Shown here: positions 1-8,469 of the stretch, one piece after another
Layout of the letters: each line of letters begins with the position of its first letter
Position numbering within the stretch: position 1 is the first letter of the stretch
Source: an uncultured Paraglaciecola sp.
Lineage (GTDB): Bacteria > Pseudomonadota > Gammaproteobacteria > Enterobacterales > Alteromonadaceae
NCBI GenBank assembly: GCA_947498355.1
Contig: CANMKA010000005.1
Location: 104,307 to 168,306, forward strand
Direction: 5' to 3'
Length of the DNA stretch: 64,000 bases
Notes under the pieces: generated by a model
Seen by the model: the letters and a program-made list of their open reading frames with translations, nothing else
Databases searched by the model: none
Told to the model about the DNA's origin: nothing
Translations under genes and position numbers: made by a program

Positions 1-192
1 GGTGAAGCAATCAGCGTGGCGATTGAAAACCAGCTCCAGATTTGTTATTTAACTAACGGCCAAAAAGTGCCTGAAGATATGCAAACGGCTGATACAAAAT
101 TTTTAATTACTAGTGCCGCAAGACTTTATAAAAATTTCGGATTAATCCATACTGGGTCAAATAGCACTAAACACACAGCAGTGGCAGTATGA
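1..192 (+). CDS. flhF: Flagellar biosynthesis GTPase FlhF, C-terminal fragment
   Basis: Only the last 63 codons are in the window. The reading frame is open from base 1 and ends TGA at 190-192. The residues match the C-terminal end of the SRP-type GTPase FlhF (GEAISVAIENQLQICYLTNG, then KVPED), the part that follows the NG-domain G5 region. FlhF is an SRP/FtsY-family GTPase that recruits the first flagellar components to the cell pole. The stop overlaps the start of flhG (ATGA), the usual flhF-flhG arrangement in polarly flagellated bacteria. The assignment rests on this tail plus the neighbour, because the GTPase motifs lie outside the window. Confidence 0.85.
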   Translation, partial: GEAISVAIENQLQICYLTNGQKVPEDMQTADTKFLITSAARLYKNFGLIHTGSNSTKHTAVAV

Positions 193-1055
193 TTGAGGAT
201 CAAGCGAGTACCTTAAGAAGAATGAATCAATCTAGACTAATAAAAGTAATAGCAGTGACAGGCGGTAAAGGAGGGGTGGGTAAAACCAACATCACCTTAA
301 ATACAGCTATATCTTTGGCTCAGCAAGGCAAACGCGTCATGGTTTTAGACGCCGACTTAGGCTTGGCTAACGTAGATGTGTTGCTTGGTTTGCGGGTCGA
401 AAAAAACTTATCTCACGTTTTATCGGGTGAATGTACCTTAGACGAAGTGTTAGTCGAGGGACCTTACGGGATAAAAATAGCGCCAGCCACTTCTGGCACT
501 CAGGCTATGACTGAGCTATCTCCTACCGAACATGCCGGCCTCATTCGAGCATTTAGTGAACTCCAGTCAGAAATCGACGTATTGATTGTTGATACTGCAG
601 CTGGCATATCTGACATGGTACTGAGTTTCTCTAAGGCATCTCAAGATATTTTAATGGTAGTGTGCGATGAGCCCACGTCTTTAACTGATGCTTATGCATT
701 AATTAAGCTATTAAACAAAGAACACGGAATATTTAGGTTTAAAATTGTCGCAAATATGGTGCGAAGCATGCGTGAAGGCGACGAACTGTTTTCAAAGCTG
801 ACTAAAGTGACTAATCGCTTCCTAGACGTGGCTTTAGAATTGGTTGCAGTTGTGCCATTTGATGAAAACGTCAGAAAATCTGTGCGTAAGCAAAAAGCAA
901 TTGTTGATGCCTTTCCTACTTCACCAGCAGCAATGGCAATCCGTAGATTAGCTAAAAAAGCCATTGAATGGCCGATTCCTAATCAGCCTGGTGGACATTT
1001 AGAGTTCTTCCTTGAACAGTTGGTCACCAAAAAAGCGGTGGGCGATAACCGGTGA
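189..1055 (+). CDS. flhG: Flagellum number/placement ATPase FlhG (MinD/ParA family)
   Basis: This is a 288-residue MinD-like ATPase that works with FlhF to set the number and polar position of flagella. A short N-terminal segment (about 20 residues, containing QASTLRRM) resembles the FlhF-activating helix of FlhG proteins. The deviant Walker A motif GGKGGVGKTN follows at about residues 25-34. Further motifs are the Walker A' region DADLGLANVD and the switch DTAAGISD. The start ATG overlaps the flhF stop by 4 bases and the stop overlaps the GTG start of fliA, so the three genes look translationally coupled. Length and motifs are normal for the family. Also annotated as MinD/ParA family or FleN. 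Confidence 0.92.
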   Translation: MIEDQASTLRRMNQSRLIKVIAVTGGKGGVGKTNITLNTAISLAQQGKRVMVLDADLGLANVDVLLGLRVEKNLSHVLSGECTLDEVLVEGPYGIKIAPATSGTQAMTELSPTEHAGLIRAFSELQSEIDVLIVDTAAGISDMVLSFSKASQDILMVVCDEPTSLTDAYALIKLLNKEHGIFRFKIVANMVRSMREGDELFSKLTKVTNRFLDVALELVAVVPFDENVRKSVRKQKAIVDAFPTSPAAMAIRRLAKKAIEWPIPNQPGGHLEFFLEQLVTKKAVGDNR

Positions 1056-1783
1056 ATAGTAAAGCAGCCGCTTATCAACAGCTAGCCGACAAAAACGAAT
1101 TTGTCGAGAGGCATGCGACACTCGTAAAGCGCATTGCTCATCACTTAATGGCGAGATTGCCGGCCAGTGTGTTAGTCGATGACTTGATTCAGGCTGGTAT
1201 GATTGGGTTGCTCGAAGCATCCAGAAACTTTGATGGCTCAAAAGGCGCAAGTTTTGAAACCTTTGCAGGTATTCGGATCCGCGGATCTATGCTTGATGAA
1301 ATCCGTAAAGGTGATTGGACACCTCGCTCTGTGCACAAAAATGGTCGGGCAATTACCGAAGCGATCAATCAGGTCGAAAGAGAGACGGGCAGAGACGCTA
1401 GAGATACTGACATAGCCAGCAAGCTTGGTGTAACCATTGAAAGTTACCACCAAATGCTTAATGAGGTTAATGCAGGAAAAATCATAGGTATTGAAGATCT
1501 CGGTGTATCTGAAGATGTGATTACGCCTTTGCAAGATAGGGGCTCTGATTCTCCTTATGAAGATTTAGTGCAAGGCTCATTTCAAAAAGCGCTTGCACAT
1601 ACAATTACAACCCTGCCAGAACGGGAGGCAATTGTGTTGTCTCTTTACTATGATGAAGAGCTAAACTTAAGAGAAATTGGGGAGGTTCTAGATGTTAGTG
1701 AGTCTAGAGTCAGTCAAATTCACAGTCAGGCCATGTTAAAACTAAAGTCTCGTATGGAATCTTGGCGTTTAAACGAAAAATAA
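1052..1783 (+). CDS. fliA: RNA polymerase sigma-28 factor FliA
   Basis: This is the 243-residue flagellar sigma factor that directs transcription of late flagellar and chemotaxis genes. Region 2 is visible around residues 20-90 (VKRIAHHLMARLP, DDLIQAGMIGLLEA, GASFETFAGIRIRGSMLDEI). Region 3 follows, and region 4 with its helix-turn-helix lies near the C-terminus (REIGEVLDVSESRVSQIHSQ). The start codon is GTG at 1052, overlapping the flhG stop as GTGA. The gene lies between flhG and cheY, as in Vibrio, Shewanella and Pseudomonas, so flagellar assembly and chemotaxis genes share the transcript. Nothing is truncated. Confidence 0.95.
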   Translation: MNSKAAAYQQLADKNEFVERHATLVKRIAHHLMARLPASVLVDDLIQAGMIGLLEASRNFDGSKGASFETFAGIRIRGSMLDEIRKGDWTPRSVHKNGRAITEAINQVERETGRDARDTDIASKLGVTIESYHQMLNEVNAGKIIGIEDLGVSEDVITPLQDRGSDSPYEDLVQGSFQKALAHTITTLPEREAIVLSLYYDEELNLREIGEVLDVSESRVSQIHSQAMLKLKSRMESWRLNEK

Positions 1784-1827
1784 AATATAGTATTTAAAAC
1801 GAGGTTGGATCCTCACTGGAGGTGGTT

Positions 1828-2211
1828 TTGGATAAGAATATGAAAATCCTTGTTGTTGATGACTTTTCAACAATGAGAAGAATAATCAAGAACTTATTAA
1901 AAGATCTTGGTTTCTCTAACATACAAGAAGCAGATGACGGCAGTACTGCCCTCCCTATGCTTCAGCAAGGTGACTTCGATTTTGTTGTTACCGACTGGAA
2001 TATGCCCGGTATGCAGGGTATTGATTTATTGAGAGCGATAAGAGCTGATGCTGGTTTGAAGCATATACCCGTGCTAATGGTGACAGCTGAGGCTAAAAAA
2101 GAACAAATAGTTGCTGCTGCGCAAGCTGGCGTAAATGGCTATGTAATTAAGCCTTTTACTGCGGCAACGTTAAAAGAGAAATTGGCCAAAATTTTTGAGC
2201 GTATTGGTTAG
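1828..2211 (+). CDS. cheY: Chemotaxis response regulator CheY
   Basis: This single-domain receiver (127 residues) is phosphorylated by CheA and binds the FliM switch to reverse flagellar rotation. Visible motifs are the acidic pair in [12 protein letters not shown], the phospho-acceptor Asp in [12 protein letters not shown], the Thr in VMVTAEA-type context ([11 protein letters not shown]) and the Lys in [12 protein letters not shown] chose the TTG at 1828. It lies 5 bases after a strong GGAGG (1818-1822) and gives the family-typical start MDKNMKIL. The GTG at 1822 overlaps that ribosome site and is unlikely. The gene follows fliA by 44 bases and precedes cheZ by 32. Confidence 0.93.
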   Translation: MDKNMKILVVDDFSTMRRIIKNLLKDLGFSNIQEADDGSTALPMLQQGDFDFVVTDWNMPGMQGIDLLRAIRADAGLKHIPVLMVTAEAKKEQIVAAAQAGVNGYVIKPFTAATLKEKLAKIFERIG

Positions 2212-2243
2212 AGCAGACTGCCCTAAGTAAGAGGAAAGACTGT

Positions 2244-3008
2244 ATGACAACTAAAGCTGCGCCGCCGATTTCTTTAGAAGATGCGAAGAAGTTAGTTGAG
2301 TTGCTAGAAGCTGGCGATAACGAAGGCGCTCAAGTTATTCTTGATGCTAGTCACCCAAGCACATCAACTGAGTTATTTTCTGAAGTGGGTAAGCTTACCC
2401 GTCAACTTCACGATTCATTAAATAATTTTCAACTAGATCCTCGTTTGATTGACATGACAAACGATGAGATCCCTGATGCACAAACACGCTTAGCCTATGT
2501 AATTGAAACAACTGAAGACGCGGCTAATAAGACCATGGATTTAGTCGACTCTTGCACGCCCATAGCTGAGCAACTTAATCAAGGCTTAGCGGCTATATCG
2601 GCTGACTGGCACAGATTGATTCAACGAGAGCTAAATGCAGGTGATTTTAATAAATTAGTCAAAGATGTGGATAAGTTTTTAAAGCAAGGCTCTAAAGATG
2701 CTGACAAACTCAGCAGTTTGCTTACAGAAGTGCTGCTTGCCCAAGGTTATCAAGATATTACCGGCCAAGTAATCAGACGAGTAATCGAATTGGTTAAGGA
2801 AGTTGAAACAAACTTAGTCTATATGTTAACTGTGTTTGGTGGGCTTGACGGCCAAGAATCAAATGAAACCGCTCAAAAGTCTAATAAAAAAGACGAGAGA
2901 GTCGATATGATAGAAGCTGAAGGCCCAATTATGGACGCCGACAGTAGAGAGGACGTCGCGTCAGACCAAGACGACGTGGATGATTTGCTTTCAAGTCTGG
3001 GATTTTAG
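2244..3008 (+). CDS. cheZ: CheY-phosphate phosphatase CheZ
   Basis: CheZ (254 residues) is a long helical hairpin dimer that dephosphorylates CheY-P. The catalytic segment GYQDITGQVIRRV holds the Asp and Gln equivalent to D143 and Q147 of E. coli CheZ. The C-terminal peptide DVDDLLSSLGF is the conserved CheY-binding tail. Between them is a charged, poorly conserved linker (about residues 205-240). It sits between cheY and cheA, which it precedes by only 13 bases, so it belongs to the chemotaxis operon. Length and both functional segments are normal. Confidence 0.93.
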   Translation: MTTKAAPPISLEDAKKLVELLEAGDNEGAQVILDASHPSTSTELFSEVGKLTRQLHDSLNNFQLDPRLIDMTNDEIPDAQTRLAYVIETTEDAANKTMDLVDSCTPIAEQLNQGLAAISADWHRLIQRELNAGDFNKLVKDVDKFLKQGSKDADKLSSLLTEVLLAQGYQDITGQVIRRVIELVKEVETNLVYMLTVFGGLDGQESNETAQKSNKKDERVDMIEAEGPIMDADSREDVASDQDDVDDLLSSLGF

Positions 3009-3021
3009 GGGTAGATAGATT

Positions 3022-5142
3022 ATGGCTTTTGATGTTGACGAGGAAATACTTCAGGACTTTTTAGTTGAAGCCGGAGAAATTTTAGAACAGCTTCAAGAAC
3101 AACTCGTTGATTTAGAAAACAACCCAGAAGATAGTGATTTGCTTAACGCTATTTTTAGGGGATATCATACAGTTAAAGGCGGTGCCGGATTTTTATCACT
3201 GACTGAGCTAGTCGATATTTGTCACGGTGCAGAAAATGTTTTTGATGTCATGCGTAATGGCCAGCGTACCCTTACCCCTGAGTTAATGGATGTGATTTTA
3301 CAGGCCACAGACGAAGTCGTGGTTATGTTCGATGCAGTGAAAGCGGGTGAACCTCTAGTAGCCGCTGAGCAATCACTAATTGATACTCTTACGCGCTTGA
3401 GTCAACCAGAAACTGCCGACGAAAGTGCCACTCCAGAACCCACGCCTGAACCAGAACCAGAAGTTGTTCAGGCTGAAAAGCCTGCTCCCCAAGCTGGCGA
3501 TGATTTTAGCGAAGACGAATTTGAAGCCCTGCTAGATGAACTGCATGGTGAGGGAGCAGCGCCTGCCGCTAAGGAACCCCCTGCTGCAACTCCAGCTGGT
3601 GCTGATGAAGATATTACCGACGATGAATTTGAAGCTTTACTCGATGAACTCCATGGTAAAGGTCAGTTCAAAGCAGAAGAAGACGTTAAAGAAACACCAA
3701 AAGCCCCAGCAGCAAAAACACCTCCTGCGACAGCCTCTGGTGGTGACGACATCACCGATGATGAATTTGAAGCTTTGTTAGATGAGCTCCACGGTAAAGG
3801 TCAAGGGCCAGCTGTTAAAGCAGAAAAAGCACCCGAACCAACGCCAGCTCCGACGCCAAAAGCAACACCAGCAGCGCCCAATAAGCCAGAAGCAGCAAAA
3901 CCAGCAACTCCGGCTGCAAAAGCTCCTGCAAAAAAAGAAGAGAAGAAACCGACTCCTGTACCTCAGGGAGAAACAACTGTTAGGGTAGATACCAAGCGTC
4001 TCGATCAAATTATGAATATGGTCGGTGAATTGGTACTAGTGAGAAACAGACTGTTAAGCTTAGGTATTAATGTCAACGATGAAAGTATGTCTAAGGCTAT
4101 TGCCAACCTAGATGTGGTAACAGGGGATTTGCAAGGTGCGGTTATGAAAACACGCATGCAACCCATTAAGAAAGTATTTGGTCGTTTTCCTCGCGTTGTT
4201 CGCGACTTAGCGAGAACCTTGAAGAAAGAAATTACCCTCGAATTAGAAGGTGAAGAAACCGACTTAGATAAAAACTTAGTTGAAGCCCTAGCCGATCCTT
4301 TGGTGCATTTGGTTCGAAACTCTGTAGATCATGGCGTTGAGATGCCTGAGGAGCGTAAAGCTGCGGGCAAACCCACTATGGGAACCGTTAAGCTGGCTGC
4401 TTCTCAAGAGGGCGACCACATTTTGCTTACCATAGTTGATGATGGTAAAGGTATGGATCCTGAAAAACTCAAAGAAATAGCGATTTCTCGAGGTGTTTTA
4501 GATGCAGATTCTGCCGCCAGAATGACAGACGTAGAGGCGTTCAACCTGATATTTGCCCCAGGTTTTTCTACCAAAACCGAAATCTCCGAAGTATCTGGAC
4601 GTGGTGTTGGTATGGATGTGGTTAAAACTAAGATAAACCAACTTAACGGTACGGTTAATATTGACTCGAAGATGGGGGTAGGCACCACACTTGAGATTAA
4701 AGTGCCGCTTACTTTGGCTATTTTACCGACTCTAATGATAGTGGTAGGTGAACAAACTTTTGCTTTACCTTTGGGCTCGGTAAACGAAATTATTAATATG
4801 GATGTGAGTAAAACGAATACGGTCGACGGTCAGTTAACTATGATAGTTCGTTCAAAAGCTATCCCCTTGTTCTATCTAAAAGAATGGTTAGTGAGAAGGC
4901 CTGGTAGTGTTGAAGTTGATAAGTCTAAAGGTCATGTTGTAGTTGTGCAGATTGGCACAAAACAACTTGGTTTTGTAGTTGATGCACTTATCGGTCAAGA
5001 AGAAGTGGTGATTAAGCCATTAGATGAGTTGTTACAAGGGACGCCCGGTATGGCTGGTGCAACCATAACCAGTGATGGTGGTATCGCTCTTATTTTGGAT
5101 GTACCAGCTCTGTTAAAGAGATACGCAGCTAAACGATCATAA
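3022..5142 (+). CDS. cheA: Chemotaxis histidine kinase CheA (linker with three FliM-like repeats)
   Basis: This 706-residue kinase autophosphorylates and passes phosphate to CheY and CheB. The P1 phosphotransfer domain is at about residues 1-130, with the phosphorylated His49 in YHTVKGGAGF. The P3 dimerisation domain starts near residue 325 (TTVRVDTKRLDQIMNMVGEL). The P4 kinase domain has the N box (LVHLVRNSVDHG), G1 (DDGKGMD), F box and G2 (GRGVGMDVV). The CheW-like P5 domain ends the protein. The stretch from about 131 to 320 is Pro/Ala/Glu-rich and holds three near-identical 15-residue repeats (162-176, 198-212, 244-258; ITDDEFEALLDELHG in copies 2 and 3). I see no folded P2 domain there. 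The gene lies between cheZ and cheB. Confidence 0.95.
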   Translation: MAFDVDEEILQDFLVEAGEILEQLQEQLVDLENNPEDSDLLNAIFRGYHTVKGGAGFLSLTELVDICHGAENVFDVMRNGQRTLTPELMDVILQATDEVVVMFDAVKAGEPLVAAEQSLIDTLTRLSQPETADESATPEPTPEPEPEVVQAEKPAPQAGDDFSEDEFEALLDELHGEGAAPAAKEPPAATPAGADEDITDDEFEALLDELHGKGQFKAEEDVKETPKAPAAKTPPATASGGDDITDDEFEALLDELHGKGQGPAVKAEKAPEPTPAPTPKATPAAPNKPEAAKPATPAAKAPAKKEEKKPTPVPQGETTVRVDTKRLDQIMNMVGELVLVRNRLLSLGINVNDESMSKAIANLDVVTGDLQGAVMKTRMQPIKKVFGRFPRVVRDLARTLKKEITLELEGEETDLDKNLVEALADPLVHLVRNSVDHGVEMPEERKAAGKPTMGTVKLAASQEGDHILLTIVDDGKGMDPEKLKEIAISRGVLDADSAARMTDVEAFNLIFAPGFSTKTEISEVSGRGVGMDVVKTKINQLNGTVNIDSKMGVGTTLEIKVPLTLAILPTLMIVVGEQTFALPLGSVNEIINMDVSKTNTVDGQLTMIVRSKAIPLFYLKEWLVRRPGSVEVDKSKGHVVVVQIGTKQLGFVVDALIGQEEVVIKPLDELLQGTPGMAGATITSDGGIALILDVPALLKRYAAKRS
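3505..3795 (+). repeat. Three in-frame 15-codon repeats in the cheA linker
   Basis: The copies are at 3505-3549, 3613-3657 and 3751-3795. Copies 2 and 3 encode ITDDEFEALLDELHG; copy 1 reads FSEDEFEALLDELHG. They are separated by Pro/Ala-rich spacers of 21 and 31 residues. Codon choice differs between the copies, so they are not a recent slippage product and appear to be kept at the protein level. Confidence 0.9.
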
Positions 5143-5150
5143 AGTAATAG

Positions 5151-5174
5151 GCCTCTTTATTTGGGAGGTTTTTT
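5151..5174 (+). terminator. Weak terminator-like hairpin between cheA and cheB
   Basis: GCCTC (5151-5155) can pair with GAGGT (5165-5169) and six T follow (5169-5174). The stem is only 4-5 base pairs, so this is more likely a pause or attenuator than a full terminator. It holds the only strong GGAGG before cheB, 26 bases upstream of the cheB start. Confidence 0.35.
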
Positions 5175-5194
5175 AATGGGCAGAATAGCTGATA

Positions 5195-6325
5195 ATGGCT
5201 TACCGGATAGTAATAGTCGACGATTCTAGTTTTTTTCGTCGTAGAATCAAAAAAATACTCGAGAAAGATCATGAGTTAGAAGTGGTTGGTGAGGCCGCCG
5301 ACGGGCTTGAGGCTTTGTCTGTCATTGCAGAGTTGTCGCCCGATGTGGTGACCATGGACATTGAAATGCCGGTGATGGATGGCATTACAGCTGTGCGTAA
5401 GTTAATGGCGAGCCAGCCAATTCCCATTTTAATGTTTTCTTCATTGACCACTGATGGTGCTCAGGCGACTTTAGACGCGCTTCAGGCGGGTGCTCAAGAT
5501 TTTATTCCAAAAAAATTCCAAGACATTGCGTTAAATCGCAGTGCTGCGGTCTTGGAGCTACAAAATAGAGTTAAGTCCCTAGCTAAAAGCCGCGCCTTGA
5601 AGTGCTCTTTTCAAAAGCAAGTTAACCTCGCTAAACCACAAGCCCAAGCCAGAGAAAATCCACAAGATTCAGCAGCCGAATCCTCTAGCTTAACTAATAT
5701 TATTAATAAACGCGGGCACCTCAGGTCACCTATTCAAAACCATAGTTCGTTTCGTTGTTTAGCAATTGGCGCGTCTACTGGTGGGCCTGTTGCATTACAG
5801 AAAATATTGACTGAATTACCGAAAGACTTTCCTTTGCCTGTAATATTGGTACAACATATGCCGGCCTCATTTACCGAAGCATTTGCAAAACGTCTAGATG
5901 ATTTATGTGAAGTCACGGTAAAATTAGGGGCGCATGGTATGCTCGTTAGAAAAGGTGAGTGCTACCTAGCGCCTGGTGGTAAACAGATGACAGTTTCTGG
6001 CTCTAAATCCATGGCTAAGCTGGTTGTATCGGACTCAGAAGTTTTTCCTAATGTAGCTTATCGGCCGTGTGTTGATGTCACTTTTGCGTCATTGGCGGAT
6101 TTATATGGCGGTAATGTATTAGGGGTTATCCTTACAGGTATGGGCTCAGATGGAACCAAAGGCTGCAAGCTGCTTAAAGATCTGGGTGCTAAGATATGGG
6201 CACAAGATGAGGACAGCTCAGTGGTCTACGGTATGCCCCAAGCCGTTACACTTGCTAATATTGCTGAAGAGAATATCAGTATCGACCGGTTTTCTTCTCG
6301 AATTATTAACGAAATTACAGGATAG
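5195..6325 (+). CDS. cheB: Chemotaxis methylesterase/response regulator CheB
   Basis: CheB (376 residues) removes methyl groups from, and deamidates, chemoreceptors. The N-terminal receiver domain (about 1-125) has the acidic pair VDDSSFF and the phospho-acceptor in TMDIEMPVMDG. A linker of about 60 residues rich in Gln and Ser follows. The C-terminal esterase domain starts near residue 185 and has the catalytic triad regions GASTGGP (Ser), VQHMPASFT (His) and TGMGSDG (Asp). No cheR lies next to it. The start ATG at 5195 has no good ribosome site of its own. The upstream GGAGG instead fits a 17-codon reading frame from ATG 5176 that ends at 5229, overlapping the cheB start in another frame, so translation may be coupled. 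Confidence 0.94.
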   Translation: MAYRIVIVDDSSFFRRRIKKILEKDHELEVVGEAADGLEALSVIAELSPDVVTMDIEMPVMDGITAVRKLMASQPIPILMFSSLTTDGAQATLDALQAGAQDFIPKKFQDIALNRSAAVLELQNRVKSLAKSRALKCSFQKQVNLAKPQAQARENPQDSAAESSSLTNIINKRGHLRSPIQNHSSFRCLAIGASTGGPVALQKILTELPKDFPLPVILVQHMPASFTEAFAKRLDDLCEVTVKLGAHGMLVRKGECYLAPGGKQMTVSGSKSMAKLVVSDSEVFPNVAYRPCVDVTFASLADLYGGNVLGVILTGMGSDGTKGCKLLKDLGAKIWAQDEDSSVVYGMPQAVTLANIAEENISIDRFSSRIINEITG

Positions 6326-6400
6326 ATATGCACCGTAAGCAATCTGCTTGCTCTCTCCCATGATTATGATTAACTTACACTCTGTTATTTTTATTCTCCG

Positions 6401-7192
6401 GTGTCGGTTTTGATAACGTGGACCATAGCAAATCACAAAGGCGGGGTAGGGAAAACTACAACGACAGTGACCCTTGGCGGCTTATTGGCTGAGCAAGGTA
6501 AGCGTGTGATTCTCATAGACACAGATCCACAAGCTTCTTTAAGTTATTATTTTGGCGTTGATTCCGAGCAGTTGTCTTCCAGTTTATACGATGTGTTTTT
6601 GGCAGGTAATGAGTTAACAAAAGATACAGTTTTAGATTGTTTGTGTTCAACCAAATTAGATTCTTTATTTATTTTACCTGCAACTATGGCACTTGCGACG
6701 CTCGATAGAAAACTTGGAACCAAGAATGGAATGGGCTTGATACTAAAAAAAGCCTTAGACAAGGTTTCGGATGAATTTGACTATGCATTAATTGATTGCC
6801 CTCCAGTATTAGGGGTGCTTATGATTAATGCTTTAGTCGCATGTGACAGAGTGGTGATCCCTGTGCAAACTGAGTTCCTAGCATTAAAGGGCCTAGATAG
6901 GATCATGCACTCGATGGAAATCATGCAAAAATCGTTAAATAAGGTGTTTAAATACAGCATAGTGCCGACCATGTATGATAAGAGGGTTAAGGCAGCTTCC
7001 GATTCCTTTAGAGTCTTGCTCGATACTTATGGTGAAACTGTGTGGAGTGGTGTTATTCCTGTTGACACCAAATTTAGAGACGCCAGTCAGGCTCAGAGTC
7101 CGCCTTCTGTATTTTGTCCAAAATCTCGAGGCGTTTTTGCATACAATAAATTACTCGGGCACCTAAACTTACAGAGTAAGAAAAATGTCTAG
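6401..7192 (+). CDS. parC: ParA-like ATPase of the chemotaxis operon (ParC)
   Basis: This 263-residue ParA-family ATPase has the deviant Walker A motif NHKGGVGKTTTT, the segment LIDTDPQAS and the switch LIDCPPVLG. Its position between cheB and a CheW-like gene is that of ParC of Vibrio, which places chemotaxis arrays at the cell pole and hands them on at division. The listed start is GTG 6401. TTG 6410 would give MITWTIANHKGG, closer to the usual family start. Neither has a clear ribosome site. It overlaps the next gene by 8 bases. It must not be confused with topoisomerase IV subunit ParC, which shares the symbol. Function is inferred from family and context. Confidence 0.85.
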   Translation: MSVLITWTIANHKGGVGKTTTTVTLGGLLAEQGKRVILIDTDPQASLSYYFGVDSEQLSSSLYDVFLAGNELTKDTVLDCLCSTKLDSLFILPATMALATLDRKLGTKNGMGLILKKALDKVSDEFDYALIDCPPVLGVLMINALVACDRVVIPVQTEFLALKGLDRIMHSMEIMQKSLNKVFKYSIVPTMYDKRVKAASDSFRVLLDTYGETVWSGVIPVDTKFRDASQAQSPPSVFCPKSRGVFAYNKLLGHLNLQSKKNV

Positions 7193-7901
7193 CAATCCAT
7201 TTGCCAATGAAGATGTAATGGAAGATTACATGTCAGCCCTTTTGACAGATGAAGCTGAAGTGGATGAAGTCAAACGGCATACTGTAGAGAAGCTACTGAA
7301 TACGGCACCCATTGCTGAGCAAGTAGAGTCAATACAAAAAATTACGAAAAAACCTATACAAGATCAAGCTAATACGTCTAAAGTTATTGAGACAAAGGTC
7401 GAAGAACAAGTTGTACAAGAAAAACAAACACCTAGCGTAGAAATATCAACTAGGCCAACGCAACGTTTTCAGGTCTTGTTATTCGAGGTAGGGGGAATGA
7501 CTTTAGCGGTTCCTCTAACTGAGTTAGGTGGCATACATGAAATAGATACGATTAATCCGCTTTTTGGTAAGCCTAGTTGGTTTAAAGGAGTGTTGTTACA
7601 TCGTGACGAGAAATATCAAGTCGTTGATACAGTGAAGTGGATAATGCCAGAAAAATCTGCTGAGAAAGTGGCAGAGTCGACAAAATATCAATATCTTATA
7701 GTGTTAGGTGAAAGTGGTTGGGGGCTAGGGTGTGAACGTTTAGTCAACACCGAAACATTGGAGCCAGATGATGTTAAATGGCGAGACGTAACGACGAGTC
7801 GCCCTTGGTTATCAGGAATGGTAAAGAAAAAAATGTGTGCCTTGGTTAATGTGCCGCAATTAATAAGCATGTTTAGCCAAGGTTTAGGCAGTAAAGATTA
7901 G
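7185..7901 (+). CDS. parP: CheW-domain protein, ParP-like polar array adaptor
   Basis: This 238-residue protein has a variable acidic N-terminal half (about 1-95, Glu/Gln/Lys-rich). A C-terminal CheW-like domain starts around FQVLLFEVGGMTLAVPLTELGG. Position directly after the ParA-type gene and before cheW matches ParP of Vibrio. There ParP links ParC to the chemotaxis array through its CheW-like (AIF) domain and the CheA hydrophobic pocket. The start overlaps the parC stop. The family match to a CheW domain is direct; the ParP name rests on gene order and two-part architecture. Confidence 0.82.
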   Translation: MSSNPFANEDVMEDYMSALLTDEAEVDEVKRHTVEKLLNTAPIAEQVESIQKITKKPIQDQANTSKVIETKVEEQVVQEKQTPSVEISTRPTQRFQVLLFEVGGMTLAVPLTELGGIHEIDTINPLFGKPSWFKGVLLHRDEKYQVVDTVKWIMPEKSAEKVAESTKYQYLIVLGESGWGLGCERLVNTETLEPDDVKWRDVTTSRPWLSGMVKKKMCALVNVPQLISMFSQGLGSKD

Positions 7902-7924
7902 TTTGAAAGGCCGGAGCAATTGGA

Positions 7925-8419
7925 ATGAGTGACGATAGAAATTCGAGCAATACAGTAGCAGCAAATGGTGATGAAGTGCTTCAGTGGGTAACCTACAAGT
8001 TAGGCGAAGAAACCTATGGCATTAACGTAATGCAAGTACAAGAAGTGTTGCGTTACTCAGAAATTGCGCCTGTACCGGGTGCCCCAGACTATGTTTTGGG
8101 TATTATTAATTTGCGCGGTAACGTGGTAACCGTTATTGATACCCGCTCTCGATTTGGTCTTCCGTCATCCGATATTTCAGATAATACTAGAGTCGTGATC
8201 ATAGAATCAGATGATCAGGTTGTAGGTATTTTAGTCGATAGCGTTGCTGAAGTGGTGTATTTACGCTCTTCCGAAATAGACAGTGCACCCAACGTTGGAA
8301 CAGAAGAGAGTGCTAAATTTATCCAAGGGGTAAGTAACCGAGATGGGCAGCTACTGATATTGGTCGATTTGAACAAACTATTAAGCGATGACGAATGGAG
8401 TGAGATTACCAATATCTAA
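7925..8419 (+). CDS. cheW: Chemotaxis coupling protein CheW
   Basis: CheW (164 residues) couples chemoreceptors to CheA. It is a single CheW domain with the conserved segments VTYKLGEETYGINVMQVQEVL, PGAPDYVLGIINLRGNVVTVID and VDSVAEVV, then a C-terminal ILVDLNKLL strand. The N-terminal 20 residues are polar and probably flexible. It follows parP by 23 bases. It is the canonical CheW of the locus, as opposed to the ParP-type CheW fusion just upstream. Confidence 0.95.
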   Translation: MSDDRNSSNTVAANGDEVLQWVTYKLGEETYGINVMQVQEVLRYSEIAPVPGAPDYVLGIINLRGNVVTVIDTRSRFGLPSSDISDNTRVVIIESDDQVVGILVDSVAEVVYLRSSEIDSAPNVGTEESAKFIQGVSNRDGQLLILVDLNKLLSDDEWSEITNI

Positions 8420-8469
8420 TTGTCTTTCTGTGTAATGAAAAAGATTAGTTTGCGTATCGAAAGTGTTTT

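Noticed and set aside
3536..4008. Several overlapping frames inside cheA
   Set aside because: Low-complexity Pro/Ala/Lys/Glu coding in the cheA linker opens other frames; they have no ribosome sites.
6401..7192. Plasmid-type ParA partition gene marking an integrated replicon
   Set aside because: Its place between cheB and the CheW-like gene is the chemotaxis ParC position; no parB or parS-like repeats are present.
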